64,000 nt of DNA from Callaeas wilsoni (lineage: Eukaryota > Chordata > Aves > Passeriformes > Callaeidae): the NCBI GenBank assembly GCA_013398955.1, contig VWPU01019207.1, positions 39,025 to 103,024 on the forward strand, written 5' to 3'. The notes under the pieces were generated by a model. It saw nothing but the letters and a program-made list of their open reading frames with translations. It had not been told where the DNA came from and made no database searches. Shown one piece after another: positions 41,163 to 53,669 of this stretch (position 1 is the first letter of the stretch; each line of letters opens with the position of its first letter). Position numbers and translations under genes: made by a program.

Positions 41163-42673
41163 AATGCCTAGAAGTCCATTCATTCTTATGTCTGGATGTC
41201 TTTCAAACACAAATCTTTAAATAAATACATTGTCAAAATAAAGAAGTTTGAAACCTGTCCAACTTTCACTCATTCTTGCTCTAGGTATAAAAAGTACATA
41301 GAAAAATATTTCCAAATGGGATTGTAGAAATTAGTATCATAGTATTAGCAAACACAAAATTCTATTAGATTCTTGAATTTTAAAAGTGTAATTGAAGTGC
41401 CATGACAAATCTCTGCAATAGGTATATTCTTTAGATTTTTAGTAGAAAGGTCAACACAGAGGATTCTACTCTTCAAACACAGATTTCAGATGTATTGTGA
41501 AGAGCTGTCTGAAGAAGTACTAGAAAGAACAGCAGATTGAATTGAGAAAGATCTCACTTGGGTGAAAGTGATAGAACTGAACAATACAGGTATTATCCAT
41601 TCACCAAGTAAAACAATATTAACTTTGCAGCAGCAAAGATCTTCACTGCAGCTATGGGCCTAGTCATCATCTCTAAAAGAATTCAGAGCAGGTTCAGGAT
41701 GTTGATACTAAAGTGATTAACGCTTTTGTTCGTAATGTGTTCAAAACAAAAAAGCTCTAAGGAGCCTTAATGTCTTGAAACTGCTGAAAACCCATAAATC
41801 ACTATGATATTATTTTAAAATCTCTCAAACTGAATAATATGAGATGACAAAGTCACTAGTCATTCCTAAAAAATCTTGATCTGATTTTTTTTTATATGAT
41901 GAGTATCATCACATTAGTCAGTATTTTTCTACATTACTTGGTTTAAGCTTGGTTTACAAAGTGAAAAGCATATTCTGTATCCTGTAGTGTAATGATCTCA
42001 ATTCAAGAACTAATTTTTTTCAGAGCTATACACTTTGGAGAAATAAATCAATGCTTTCAGGAAGGAGACATTTCTGCACACTACAGAAAATAACTGTATG
42101 ATTTCAGCTTAATCAGAATATAGATATATTTAAGTATACTGGTTAAATATAGAGATGAACCATAGAAATAGAGAGATCAAAATGCTGAAATATTGTCTCT
42201 CAAAACCTTCTTCTACCATCACAGTAGACATTGCTATTATAATGACTACTGATATTTTATTTAATAGTAGACACAGCCATGCTGCCATGGTCTAACTCCC
42301 TGTTCTTTCTAACTGATCCTAATGTATCTGAGAGATATCTAGCAGTCTAACATGTATCTGGAAGATAAAATGAATCGAAAAGAATTCTTAATAAGAGCCT
42401 CATTCATGAGCAGACTTGTCAAAAACTAAACTGATCTAAAACGGCCTTGATTTTCTTGGAAATGCCTTTACTCGATGTGCTTTGCTGTTCTGATGGGTAC
42501 CTGGAGGTGCCAGGGCCCCATCAGACTTCACCCACCTCATGCCGAGAAGTCTCATGTAGCAGGGACTCCAAGTTCCTTGGAACAGAACATGCCCATCTCT
42601 GTACATGATAGAATAGAGTAACAGTTCCATAGAAGAAGCAGGACAGCAGATTTCTCCCTAGCCATGGATATTT

Positions 42674-42741
42674 ATGGCAGTATTGAACAACTGCTCAAAA
42701 ACTACTGATGGCAGCATTGAACAACTGCTCAAAGCCTGCTG
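42674..42741. repeat. 34-bp tandem duplication
   Basis: Two adjacent 34-bp units, both containing ATTGAACAACTGCTCAAA and beginning ATGGCAG, with a few substitutions in the second half. Confidence 0.85.
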
Positions 42742-43413
42742 GCCTCCTGGTGAAGATAAGGGGCAGCCTGACTCTGCAGCCTTGAGGTTACAACTGGGAG
42801 GTGCTGGGCTTTATCGTCGTCTTCCCAGGGTTTCTCCCTTCTCTCACAGCTCACTGCTCCAAACCTACGGTTAGAGCCTGGTTCTGTCTTGACCTTTCTC
42901 TTCTCTCTCACCTGGGATCTAGATGAATGAGATTTGCATAAACTGAACAGAGGCCTAAAATAAATCTTGACTTCCTTTCTTCGAATGAAAAAATTTGCAG
43001 CTTCCAATGCTGGAGGATATGCGTGTCATTGCAAGAGACAGACATGGAACTCCTTGCTTGTTTCCGAGTATAGGCATAAGATAAGGTAATGACATAAAAG
43101 GTTTTATTCTATTTTTCATATTTGCAGACATTTAATATCAGCAATATGACTAGGAATTCTATTTATACAGTGGTTAAACTAGCTCCTCTACTCATGCGCT
43201 TTATTGAAAATTGAGTCTGATTTCTTAAGGTAGTCCAAATTATTAAATATCATTTTATTTTTAAAATCGAATATACATGTAGGACCCTAACTTTGGGTAA
43301 GTACTTCAAAAAATGCTAGCTGAATTTCTTGCTAGAGATTTCTCTTGAAATGCTATTCATGACAATATATGAAAATCAATTTTATTCTGAAAAAAAAAAA
43401 TCCCTGAAACAAC

Positions 43414-43855
43414 ATCACAGAATCACAGAATATTCTGAGCTGGAAGGGACCCCTAAGGATCACTGAGTCCAACTCCTGGCCCTTTACAGGCCAGCCCCAA
43501 GTGTCACACCATATGCCTGAGAGTATTGTTCGAACACTTGCTGAACTCTATCAGGCTTGGTGCTGTCACCCCTGGGGAGATGTTCCTGTGCCCAGAAACT
43601 CCCTGGGTGAAGAAGCTTTTTCTAATATCCAACCTAAACCTCCCCTGACACAAATCCAGACCATTCCCTGGGTCCTGTCACTGGGAACACACAGCAGGGA
43701 TCAGTGTCTGCCCCTCCTCTTCCCCACGTGAGGAAGTTGGAGACTTCCATGAGGTCTCCCCTCAGTCCCCTCCAGGCTGAACAGACCAAGTCACTTCAGT
43801 CATTCCTTGTATGGCTCTGACTCAAGCCCCTGCACCATCTTCATGGCCCTGTTAT
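43414..43855 (-). mobile_element. CR1 LINE 3' fragment, minus orientation
   Basis: Reverse-complement CR1: ATCACAGAATCACAGAATAT at the left is the tail, then GAGCTGGAAGGGACCCCTAA and GAGTCCAACTCCTGGCCC. It continues with CCTAAACCTCCCCTGACAC and GAGGTCTCCCCTCAGTCCC. It is the same CR1 type as the copy at the left edge of the window and is sense relative to RIMS2. The coding part is truncated at its 5' end near 43855. Confidence 0.92.
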
Positions 43856-45740
43856 CGAATCAGGCAAAGGAAAGAAGCTTGTCTCCTAAAAGGAAAATGT
43901 AAAATTTAGAAGTATTTGCTTTGAACATCAAAACTTGCCAGTTAAAGGTCTTGTACTCAAAGGATTACATTTCCTCCTGTTTGCTGAGCTACTCAATTCC
44001 AATTCTACCTCTAAGGAATTAGCTCTAAATTTTGTCATTCCGGCTTTCAACAGTGTGAAAAATATAACTGCCTAACTGCTACAGGTCTAGCAAAGTATCA
44101 GATGCTGTGTGATATAAATGGTTACTGAACTTCACTCCAGGCCTTTATGTCCAATTTGTGGAAAACATAAAAAAGGTACTGTTGCAGGAAACAAGTTCTT
44201 TCCAAGTCTGTGATCCACATCACAGTCTGAATGAAAAGAAAAAATAATTGATGGTTATTGAAGTGTTCTTCAACTTAATATTACTGATATATTCTTGATA
44301 CTTAATATTACTGTTTAAATGTGACTGAAGTGTCAATTATTGCCCTTAAAAAGGCATGCTCAAAAGAAGACTATTTCAGCCAGCCAGCTTCCTAGCAGGG
44401 AACATGGCTTCACATTCCTGTTTTCTATTTGAGGATTGCTTGACAGTTTTTTTCTTTTGGCTTTTTTTTTCTTGTTGGTTTCAAGCTTGACACAGTAAAG
44501 AAAGACTAAAACCCGGGGGACATTTCTTGCCATTTACATAAATTTTTATCACAATGCTAAAAGCATGTTAATGATGTTTCTCTGGATTATTTGCAGAATA
44601 CATGGCACCGTTTAGTAAAAGAACTGAATAAAATGGTGTGGTGATCTAAACAGGGAAGTTAAAGAATCTCTCCAATCCTGCGTTTATAAATTGACAGGGT
44701 CAGCTCAGGTTGCCATCATTAGGGATAGATCAGTGCAGATGGTAAAGGGCAAAGATCCTTTTAAACAAGCTGGAAAGTTCTATTTTGCATATTTATTAAA
44801 ATGCTGATTAGAGCTATGGCTAGCCCTTTTTTATGCTGCCTAGATCCTTTTCCAAGGTGATTTTTGCAGAGTAGCCAGTGATGTTTTCCTGCACTGCCCC
44901 ATACAAAGGTGTACATACACTTTGGTGGCCTTCGTAAAATACTGACACCTACACGGAAAAAGGATGAAAGAAAGAAGCAGTAACTCAAATTTTAGCTAAA
45001 ACATCCCATTTTGCTTCTCCCTAGAATCCTGGCACATCCTCCGTATATAAATAACATGAAATAGGATTTTGAAAGTGTAAAAGAAAAATGTCTGAGTGGT
45101 CAGTAGGTCCTTATATTCTGTACTCATAAAAATCCATTCAGATCAGCCACACTATAAACTCTGCACCGTTTTCAGGGAAACCTGAGCACAGTCTTATTGT
45201 TAAGCTTCCCAACATCGTGTTTGCCAAGAATGCTTCTCAGACTTCCACCACTGGTACACTCCACAGCATAACCACAGAGAATTTCATGTTCTGATACAGC
45301 CACTTCCAATCATAGGCATAACCATTTGATAATAATTATGCCTCTGCTTTCAGAAAAGCTAACATATTAATAGAGATTCTTCAGCCATCCTAAGAATGCA
45401 AGATATCTTCATTAGCATCTCAGTAACTAGAAAGATGGTCAAAGGTTTCACCAAAGAACACAAAACCATCAATGGTGTGTGCACCTGAATTTAGAACTCA
45501 GAAGAATTACAAATTAAGCTACCAAACATTTTGCAAATTATGCTGTCATTTTAAATTACATAATCTGATGGTTTTACTATTTTAGCTTCAGCAGACTGAT
45601 CACCAGCCTTCATTTTTGTGGTTTAGCACAGATGGCTACTTTGGTTTCTGGATTTAATTCTAAACAAAATTAAAAATAAGGACAAAGAGCCTCCCAACCA
45701 TCCAGTATGATACATCTATTACTATGCTACATACCTATAA

Positions 45741-45784
45741 ACTGAATTTGGAGTTTACAAAATTAGACTGAATTTGGAGTTTAC
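45741..45784. repeat. 18-bp direct repeat, 26-bp period
   Basis: ACTGAATTTGGAGTTTAC occurs twice, identically, with 8 bases between the copies. Confidence 0.9.
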
Positions 45785-48700
45785 CCTTTGGGGTTTGTTG
45801 ACCAAATACAAATTTAAATGCTTTAAATGTCTCTTTTGCAGTCTAAGGCATCAGTTTTTAAACAGGTCTGTCAAACTAAATATCACAGAAGTGTTCAGAG
45901 ATGCGCAAGTAATTTAATCATATTTGTGCTAAAATGTTACAAATTCTACCCAGAAATGCTTTTTCAACATAACGAAAGTGGAAACAGAACAAGGCACCAT
46001 TCTGCTCTCTAAAGGAAAGTGTGTCACAGAATACTGACTATAATAATAACTCAAAAGTAGAGGGGTGTCATGTTCTGTTTATAAAGGGTAAGTACATCAC
46101 AGTAGATTCACTCTTGGAAGGCTTGAAAAACATCTCATGGTACTGTAAGACAAGAATGAATTAAAAAACCTGTGCTCATTCTACTGCAGTTTATTTCTTA
46201 AACACACTGAACTGTACCATCTTTTTTGTCCTTGTTTTCTCCTACAGTATATTTGCCACACCCTTTCACTGTTTGGCCCTCCACTGTCCAGGTCTATCAG
46301 CTCTTCCAGTCTGGTCACTCACCTTCAGAAGGGTTGGTTAGTTTTTATAGGCTTCATTTCCATCAATCATGTTATTACAAAGAAACTTCATAATAAAGCA
46401 CAGAAAAAAAAAAGGTATTTCAAAGTCCTTGTCTATTTGAATTTCACTCTGAAAGTTAACAAAAACTCTAATCAAGCCTTCGTGTGCTCTTAACATGACA
46501 GTTCTACACCAGAGGTTGCAAGAGAGGACTTCAATATCTATTTCCCTGCTTTCATGGCTCTTTAGAAATGAAACAGTCCCCACTATAGTCTAACTTCCAT
46601 CCACCTTAGAAAGTTTAGAATGCCTGGGCATCACTATGCCATCCTTTCTCATCCTGGAATAAACCTAGAATTAATTACCCAGCACTATTTCTGCTCTATG
46701 TGCACTGACTGCCTTTGTACTGGCATGGATCTGCCTTTCCAATGTTTTGATGATCATTTTTTGGGCAGTTACCTGAGTCAAATAGATTAATTTTTGAAAT
46801 TCTGAAGAATGTTCTCTATTTCATATGTTTGAAGAACACAGTAAGTATTACGTGCAATTGCCAATAATTTTTGGCACAATGATAACTGGTTGGTCTGACC
46901 CATCTTACAGATGAGAATAAAGATGTCTGCTTCTCACTGAGGCTCTTGGGCAGGCAGGGGCTCACTCCCACTTCTCCTGAATGGAAGAGTTCTTCCTGAA
47001 TACATGGGGATGTGAACAGGCACACATCTCCTCAACATTTCTCATGATATCTAAACCTATGAAACACATTAATTTGAAAAATATGAAAACCCTGCATCTC
47101 AAAACAGGTTTGTGAAAACCCTGTATCGCAAAGCTCCTCCTTCACCCAAGAAAAACAGGGTTGAATTATTAAGGATGCTATCAAGCTCTACTGCTGTCAG
47201 ATAAAAAAATTTTCATTAAAATATTTTTGCTTCTTAGCTTTCTGAACTTGCTTTTGTGCTTGAAATATACAGCAAAAGCTTTGCACACACTTTCATAAAA
47301 CTTTTCAATAAAAAATCTAGATTTTTTCAAGGGAATAAAAGTTTACTTTTTACAATTATAGATTATAATATCCAGAGAGAGGAAATGGCAACATTTTTCT
47401 ATCAATACGATTGTAAGATATTCAGATATTTAGCTTTCACAAGACTTCTTTGTCTAATAACACCTAAAATCAATAGCTAATCCTGCGGAATATATGAATG
47501 TTCGGTAGCATGATAAATAAATCATGATAAAAAAACAATGTGAAAACCATTTCCTAAGAAAATCTGCAAAGGGATAATCTTAGAATCACACTTCTTAAAG
47601 CAAATTCTAAAACAATACGAAAACACTTTGCTCTAAAGTATGCCTTTGAAATATCACCCTTGCTTTTTAGCTGCACTCCAAGTGCCTTGTACTGAAAAGT
47701 GTAACCTATCTTGTTACTAAGGAAAACATGGAAGAGTACCTGTTTCAAATGTACATCTGAAAATATGTACACACAACAAACTATTTTCTCCGGAGTTTAA
47801 GGGCAGTAATAACAACTATTGCAACTGCAGTGCTGATCATGCTTTCGCATTTGTGTGCTAGACAATTAAATTCATCAGTGCCTAATACATTTACTTAACA
47901 CTCTGAGCTAAGTAGTGTTTTGCAGAAGAATTTCTGCAAAAATGTCAAAAAAAGTTAATAATACACAGGCGTTACCTACTTATATATGTTCAAGAAACAC
48001 AGGTGGTGAAAATACATGGTTTTTTCTGACCATTTTAAGGTCTGATTTCTTCCAACACCAAGAGAGAAATGGACTGATTCCATATTCTGATTCAATACAT
48101 TCATTCAATCAATAACTCAGAGGAAGGTTTTTGAATAAAAAGGCCCACATCTTTTATTATGAGCAGATAGAAAATGGGTCACCCAACCAGCTAACTTCAT
48201 TTTTGTAATGAAAGAGATTCAGAATCACTGCACAGGAACTGGCAATGAATCATAAGCACACGGTAAGTAAACTCAGTCTCTCTAAAGCATAATTTATTAA
48301 TTCTTAAAAGTGGTGATTTACAAAAGAGGGATTTCAGAAAACCCTGTCAGTTGTATTCCCTATCCATACTCACCTTTTTTTACCCTGCAATTTTAACAAT
48401 TTTTATCTTGAGATTTATTTAACATGAAAACCACAGCAAATAATATCTGCAAGATTCTGTAAAAATAATCTATGACTCTAATTAAGACAAGACTAGTATG
48501 AAAGGCAAAACTGAGCTCTGAAGGAGCCAGTCATAGTAGAGAAAAGACAAAAATGTTTCACTAAATATCACCTAAGTTTAATGGACCAGTCAATGTACCC
48601 CAAAACTTCTCCCAATTTTCTAACCTAAATGGCAACCAAGTGGCTTCTCTAATTTGTTGGGATAATAGCAGAGACACAGGAAATTAATTAAAGCTTTTAT

Positions 48701-49591
48701 ACAATAATTGTAAAATTTAAATTTTATAGCTGAATTTGACTAACTTAATTATGGGGAATTTTGCTGCTGTTCTACATACCACAAGAGAACAAGCAGGGAA
48801 GTGTGAACAAATACTGTAATTTCAGAGCTAGGATGCCTTGATAGATGTTAGTTCTCTGCCAGTAACATAAAGTACATGGAAAATTCAATAATACGGCAGA
48901 TTAAAATTTGTTATAAAAGAAATGCACAACGTGAAATAAAAGCCTCATAAACAATACAGTGAAGTTACAACTCCTTCAATGTTCTCACTTGCTCTTACAC
49001 AATCCTAACTTTTTGATTTATACTTTCTGGCATGAGAAAAGAGTTTTTGTTCACTAAAAACTCTACTTCTAATTGAAACACATTTTATTAAAAAAACTAA
49101 GTTTGAAATTCCAGCGCATAAAATTTAACTTACTGAAAGTAGTCAGTTTTGAAATTATATCCTCCCAGAGTCAAAAAATAACTAACTATATAAGAGTTTC
49201 CACAGTTTTTGTAGCAGTTTTTGTAGCAGTTTTCAAACGCATAGATAAAATAAATTTTAGATTGTTTTCATGTATTAGCTGGAAGTTTAAAGGCTAATTT
49301 ACAGATGATTTGAGATGGGAAATAAGAACTGATATGATAGAAATCAAATCAGTTTAAAGTCTTAGGGTATAGCTTACTTGTCATCAGTTACCTTTCATCA
49401 CGTTTTATAGAGTACATAGTTTATAGGTAATAGAAATTACATAAGTGTTGTAAATTCCTACACCTTGACAATATTTTGGCAATATATTGAGGGGGAAGAG
49501 AGGGAAAAGTATGTGAGGTGAGCTGTGATAAAATCTATAGAAAAGGTAAAATGAAAAAAAACCACAGAGAAAAGCAGTAGAAGAGACAGAC

Positions 49592-49624
49592 CTGAGTTTG
49601 TTCTCCTTGATGATTCCGCTTCTT
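49592..49624 (-). CDS. RIMS2: RIMS2 microexon, 33 nt, phase 1-1
   Basis: Seen: minus-strand GATCACAG acceptor, 33 exon bases, then ACTCAG|GTCTGT donor. In phase 1 it encodes a split first codon (N|AA), then EAESSRRTNS, and leaves a G that joins the next exon's GT to give glycine: EAESSRRTNS-G-AMDVEER. Mammalian RIM2, as I remember it, has EDMDSTRKRNSGAMDIEER at this very place, so the acidic-then-basic-then-NSG pattern matches. This is the main reason to call so small an exon. The pyrimidine tract before the acceptor is weak, as is common for regulated microexons. The mammalian exon as I recall it is a little longer. Confidence 0.7.
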
Positions 49625-50149
49625 CTGTGATCACATCGTGTAATGTACAGACATAGACAAAGGAGATGGGCGTGAGAGGATGTATTCAGAAGGTTAAAAC
49701 TGACACTGAGGGAAAGGGCCAAAAATTGTTTTAGAGAGAAGTCTGCAGAGCAGAGTTAGTAAGTGGAGAAAAAAATAAAAGACACTAGAAGAAAAAAGAA
49801 AGCTGAGAAAGAAGTGGTTAAACTACTGTTGTTGGAAAAGAACAGTACACACAGAGTTAGTATAGGAGCTGAGGAAATAATAAAAGTTATAATTGACGGC
49901 AAAGTCAATCCTTGCAATGATGCTGAAGAAAAAGCTGGATAGTAAAAGGTATGTTAACTAGCATAAATACTTTTGTTCATGACTGTTCAACTTTTTTGAA
50001 TGTTATCTACTTGAATGCAAGTATTATTTTTCTGTTTAAAGTATTGAACACTCAGTTTCATGCCACCAAGGGTCTTCTATTATTAGATTTTTCAATTATT
50101 TAATTATTGTAATTTATGGTGAACCAAACTTCAGATATCCAAAACAGAA

Positions 50150-50168
50150 TTTTTTTTTTTTTTTTTTT
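50150..50168. repeat. Poly(T) run
   Basis: Nineteen consecutive T on the plus strand. No retro-element is recognised beside it. Confidence 0.9.
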
Positions 50169-53100
50169 GCAAATGTATGTACAAGCTCAGACATTTCAGA
50201 ATCCACATAACACACTCTGGAAAGGACTGCATTATTGTAACACTCTACCAAAGGCAAAATTGTCAAGACCAAAATACAGAACGTGAGAAAAGAGAATGTA
50301 TACCTATTAACTCTCATGGTCAATTCAGGATACTTTTTCAGAACCAATGTTGCTCTTATCTTACAGAAGTCTAAGTTCCTACAAATGCATGCAAGTTAAA
50401 TGCCAAAGCGACTGTCTCATTACTTACTTTATTACTTCACATTTGAAAGCACACTGCCATTTTAGACATGGAAAACATCTGAGGGACAGTGCCATGCTCT
50501 GTACTGAAAATCTATTTGTAGCAAAAGAAGGGGAGGAATTCATCTTGAAAAGTAATAATAATTACAAAGAACTATGAAGCCACTGATGCTAGCAGAACAA
50601 ATGCTTTCTCCCAAAAATCATCAGAAATAGAAAAAAAACCCCTATCAACTTGGTCTAACTTCAACATGCAGTTTGTTAATGAGTCACAAAACATTGCTCA
50701 TAAATCATTAAAGTTGAAGATGCTAGATAAAGAAGTCCAGAAAGTTTTACACACCACAAAAATATCTGTAATTTTATCAGCATTTTACAGTCAATATCAA
50801 CATACTATAGAAAAAAAAATAGAATAAGCAACATAAATCAATAAAACAAAATTAAAGACAACACTAAGTTTTGTGATAACCATCGTCTTGTATAATTAAG
50901 CAATTTTATATTATAGTGCTAGATTATATTTTCATCTACTATCAAATGCCAAGACTGTACCAAAAGTGTTGCAAAAACAAGCAGCTTGAAACATCCATAA
51001 TTAGAATGCATTTTTAGGCAATTAAATCTTCTTACAGAATGAACACACATTAGTGCTATATACGAGATATGTAGTGTGAAAGCATAGCAGCTGTCAGTTT
51101 TGACGAAGGTTGCTATGTCTTTGCATGTTAAAAAAACAATAATGGAGTAAAAATATTTTTTTTATCTGGGCACGTACAAAGAATCCATTGCAAGAAATAC
51201 AAATAAGCAAATAGAAGGATCTACTTCTCAGTGGCATGTTACAGCTCGTATTAATATAGTGTAGCTATAATTGCTGCAAGTGCTAAATAAATAAATAAAT
51301 CATTATTAGCAACATCAAGACACAGCTTATCCAAAATGTTCTGAAAATATTTTATATTACATATGTATAGCCCTGAAGTGAGCACTGCCACTACAGCAAA
51401 ACCAGTTATTAGAAAGTCTCTATCAAGACCCCACTATCCTTGGTTTATTATTTTTAATATCCATAAGAATGAGCAGCTTTGAAACATATACTGCAGTAAG
51501 ATAAATCTCTCTCTCTAAATCTGCAAAGTATTGAATCACATTATTTCCAAACTTGGAATATGTCTGGTATGATAATGCAAGGTATTCTAGTAATGCCAGA
51601 CAGACACAACTGAATAGCAAGGAAGTTCTTTTTTAATATTTTAGAATCAAATGACCAGTACTTGCAGGCATATCTGTCACACATACCAATACTTTCTAAA
51701 AATAGCACTTTTAAAAGTCCTCATGCAAATTATTTTTTATGAAAAAAATTATTTACGTATCAAAGTGGCAATCAAAAATCATTCTTAATTACAAATATTT
51801 TTCAGTTTTAGGTTTTTACTTATCAAACATACTGATAGAAGAATAATTCTAATAGAAGCCAGACAGAAAAAAATATAAGAGTTGCCTTCTTACTGTGGAT
51901 ACCTGATCAACTGATACCTCATCTGTTGGGATAAATGGGTTATAATATTTCTGTATTTATTGTTGGAAGATGTTGTGGCATGGTAATGCACCAACTTCTT
52001 TCAAATAACGATGTGACGAAGGAAGTACTAATAAACTGATTAATTTAAAAACAATACCACCTATGTGAATCAATTTTCCCCTGATTAAGATGCCATGCCA
52101 TAAATCTCAAACCGTAGTTTGAAAATTCTCCGTTTCTGTAGCTTTTAATCTACAAAATAATCTTTTTTATAGAAATACATTTAAATGCAAGAATAAAACA
52201 ATGTCACCAATTCTGTTAAATTTACATCATGTCAATAGGCAGTCTTCATTTGTAGTTATTGTTTTTTTGTGGAACTAGCATTTATTTGCATCAATTGTTC
52301 ATCTCGATGTATGAGAGTAGTATGTAAAAGGCTATTACACACAGATTTAGAAACAAAGGAAAATCTCAATAAGTAAACATAAAAAGTTAATTAAAAACTT
52401 TAAGTCTGAAACCCTCCCAAAATAAGTACCACCTCTTTTATCATGCTTAGACACAGAACTGTTCATTGTAAGTAATGTCACCCACTGAAGAGAAGTACTT
52501 AGGAACTCAGTGTTCAAAAAAACTTTACATGGCAAACACACCCAACTAAAATTATTAAAGCAGCAGAAGACAGAGAGATGCAAGTTAATTACTCTTTTTT
52601 TTTTTTCCTCTCAAGAGTTTTCTTAATTTCAGTATTATCGTTTCCTCACAACCAAAGATCTTTCACTTCAAATAGAAGCTCAGATTTGAAAAGTCTCATC
52701 TCTAGACAGTCTTCACAAAATACAATATGCAATAGCACAATCAAATCAGCATCATCTTGAAACAGGGAAGGGACTCTAAGCTAGAAATGCTCCATAGAGT
52801 CTGTGTGTTCCATAACTATATGTCATTAATCTGGATGTGATTAGACCTGAAGACTGATATAATACATTTAACACTCAGGAAAGATAGCCCCCGACACCAT
52901 TCAAACTCTGCAATGCTAAGGATACAGATATACAAGAGTAGATAGAAAAGTTAGGAGCACAAATATTTGTTATCAGAAGATTTAGACGAAAAGGCTATTC
53001 TACTACATTGGGATGTGAATAGAATCAGTATTACTTAATACTCTTTAAAAGCACTAAGCCACAACTACGTACAGAGCCTGCCCCACACTTCTGATATTTT

Positions 53101-53653
53101 TTTAATGAGATAGCTTCCTCCTAGTTAAAGTAGTTCTTTATCTTAAAGCATAAACTCATATATACAAAATCACAAATGTATACTGGATGTATGCTGACAT
53201 TTTTACTCAAAAATACAGCAAGAAAATACAGGAAACACTAAAGTAATACATTTAATTCTGCAATTACATTATATAGGCTATATGTAATATACACTATGTA
53301 AAAAATACAATAGGTGAAGACAGTAAGTACGAAAAATCTTACTCTTATCCAAAGATAAGGATAGTACAGACAAAGGTGGAAAATAACAGAAGAAGAAACT
53401 GTAAATATTCTTAGTATCATAAACTCTCTAATTCAAATTCAACCATGTAGACTGCATAACTTTTTCATAAGTCTCAAGAGATAAACTAAATGAAGAATCC
53501 AGAGAGAGCTTTTATTATTTTGCTTCTCTAAATAAAGTTCACATGGTAATTTTATAAGGGAGAAAAAAGTCCAAATATTAACACTTCAAAATATTAATGC
53601 ACTATAGTTACACATTGGATTGGAAACATTATGATTCCTGAAAAGACAATTAC

Positions 53654-53669
53654 CTCTCTCTCTCTCTCT
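53654..53669. repeat. CT dinucleotide repeat
   Basis: Eight CT units on the plus strand. Confidence 0.9.

Larger units (their letters stand above)
38694..49591 (-). other. RIMS2: RIMS2 intron, about 10.9 kb, with solo LTR and CR1
   Basis: Intron carrying a solo LTR (40507-41162, opposite orientation to RIMS2) and a CR1 fragment (43414-43855, same orientation as RIMS2). A GC-richer unassigned stretch (about 42.43-42.96 kb) includes a 34-bp tandem duplication. Another duplication lies at 45741-45784. A strong-looking donor motif near 48371 (AAAG|GTGAGT) has no usable exon in front of it. A 130-codon plus-strand open frame at 39853-40245 shows no recognisable protein features. Confidence 0.65.

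Noticed and set aside
46314..46420. Donor GAAG|GTGAGT on the minus strand near 46320
   Set aside because: No acceptor gives an open, phase-1 symmetric exon.
48371..48400. Consensus-like donor AAAG|GTGAGTATG on the minus strand
   Set aside because: The only nearby acceptor would give an 11-nt exon, not a multiple of three, so it is probably a decoy.
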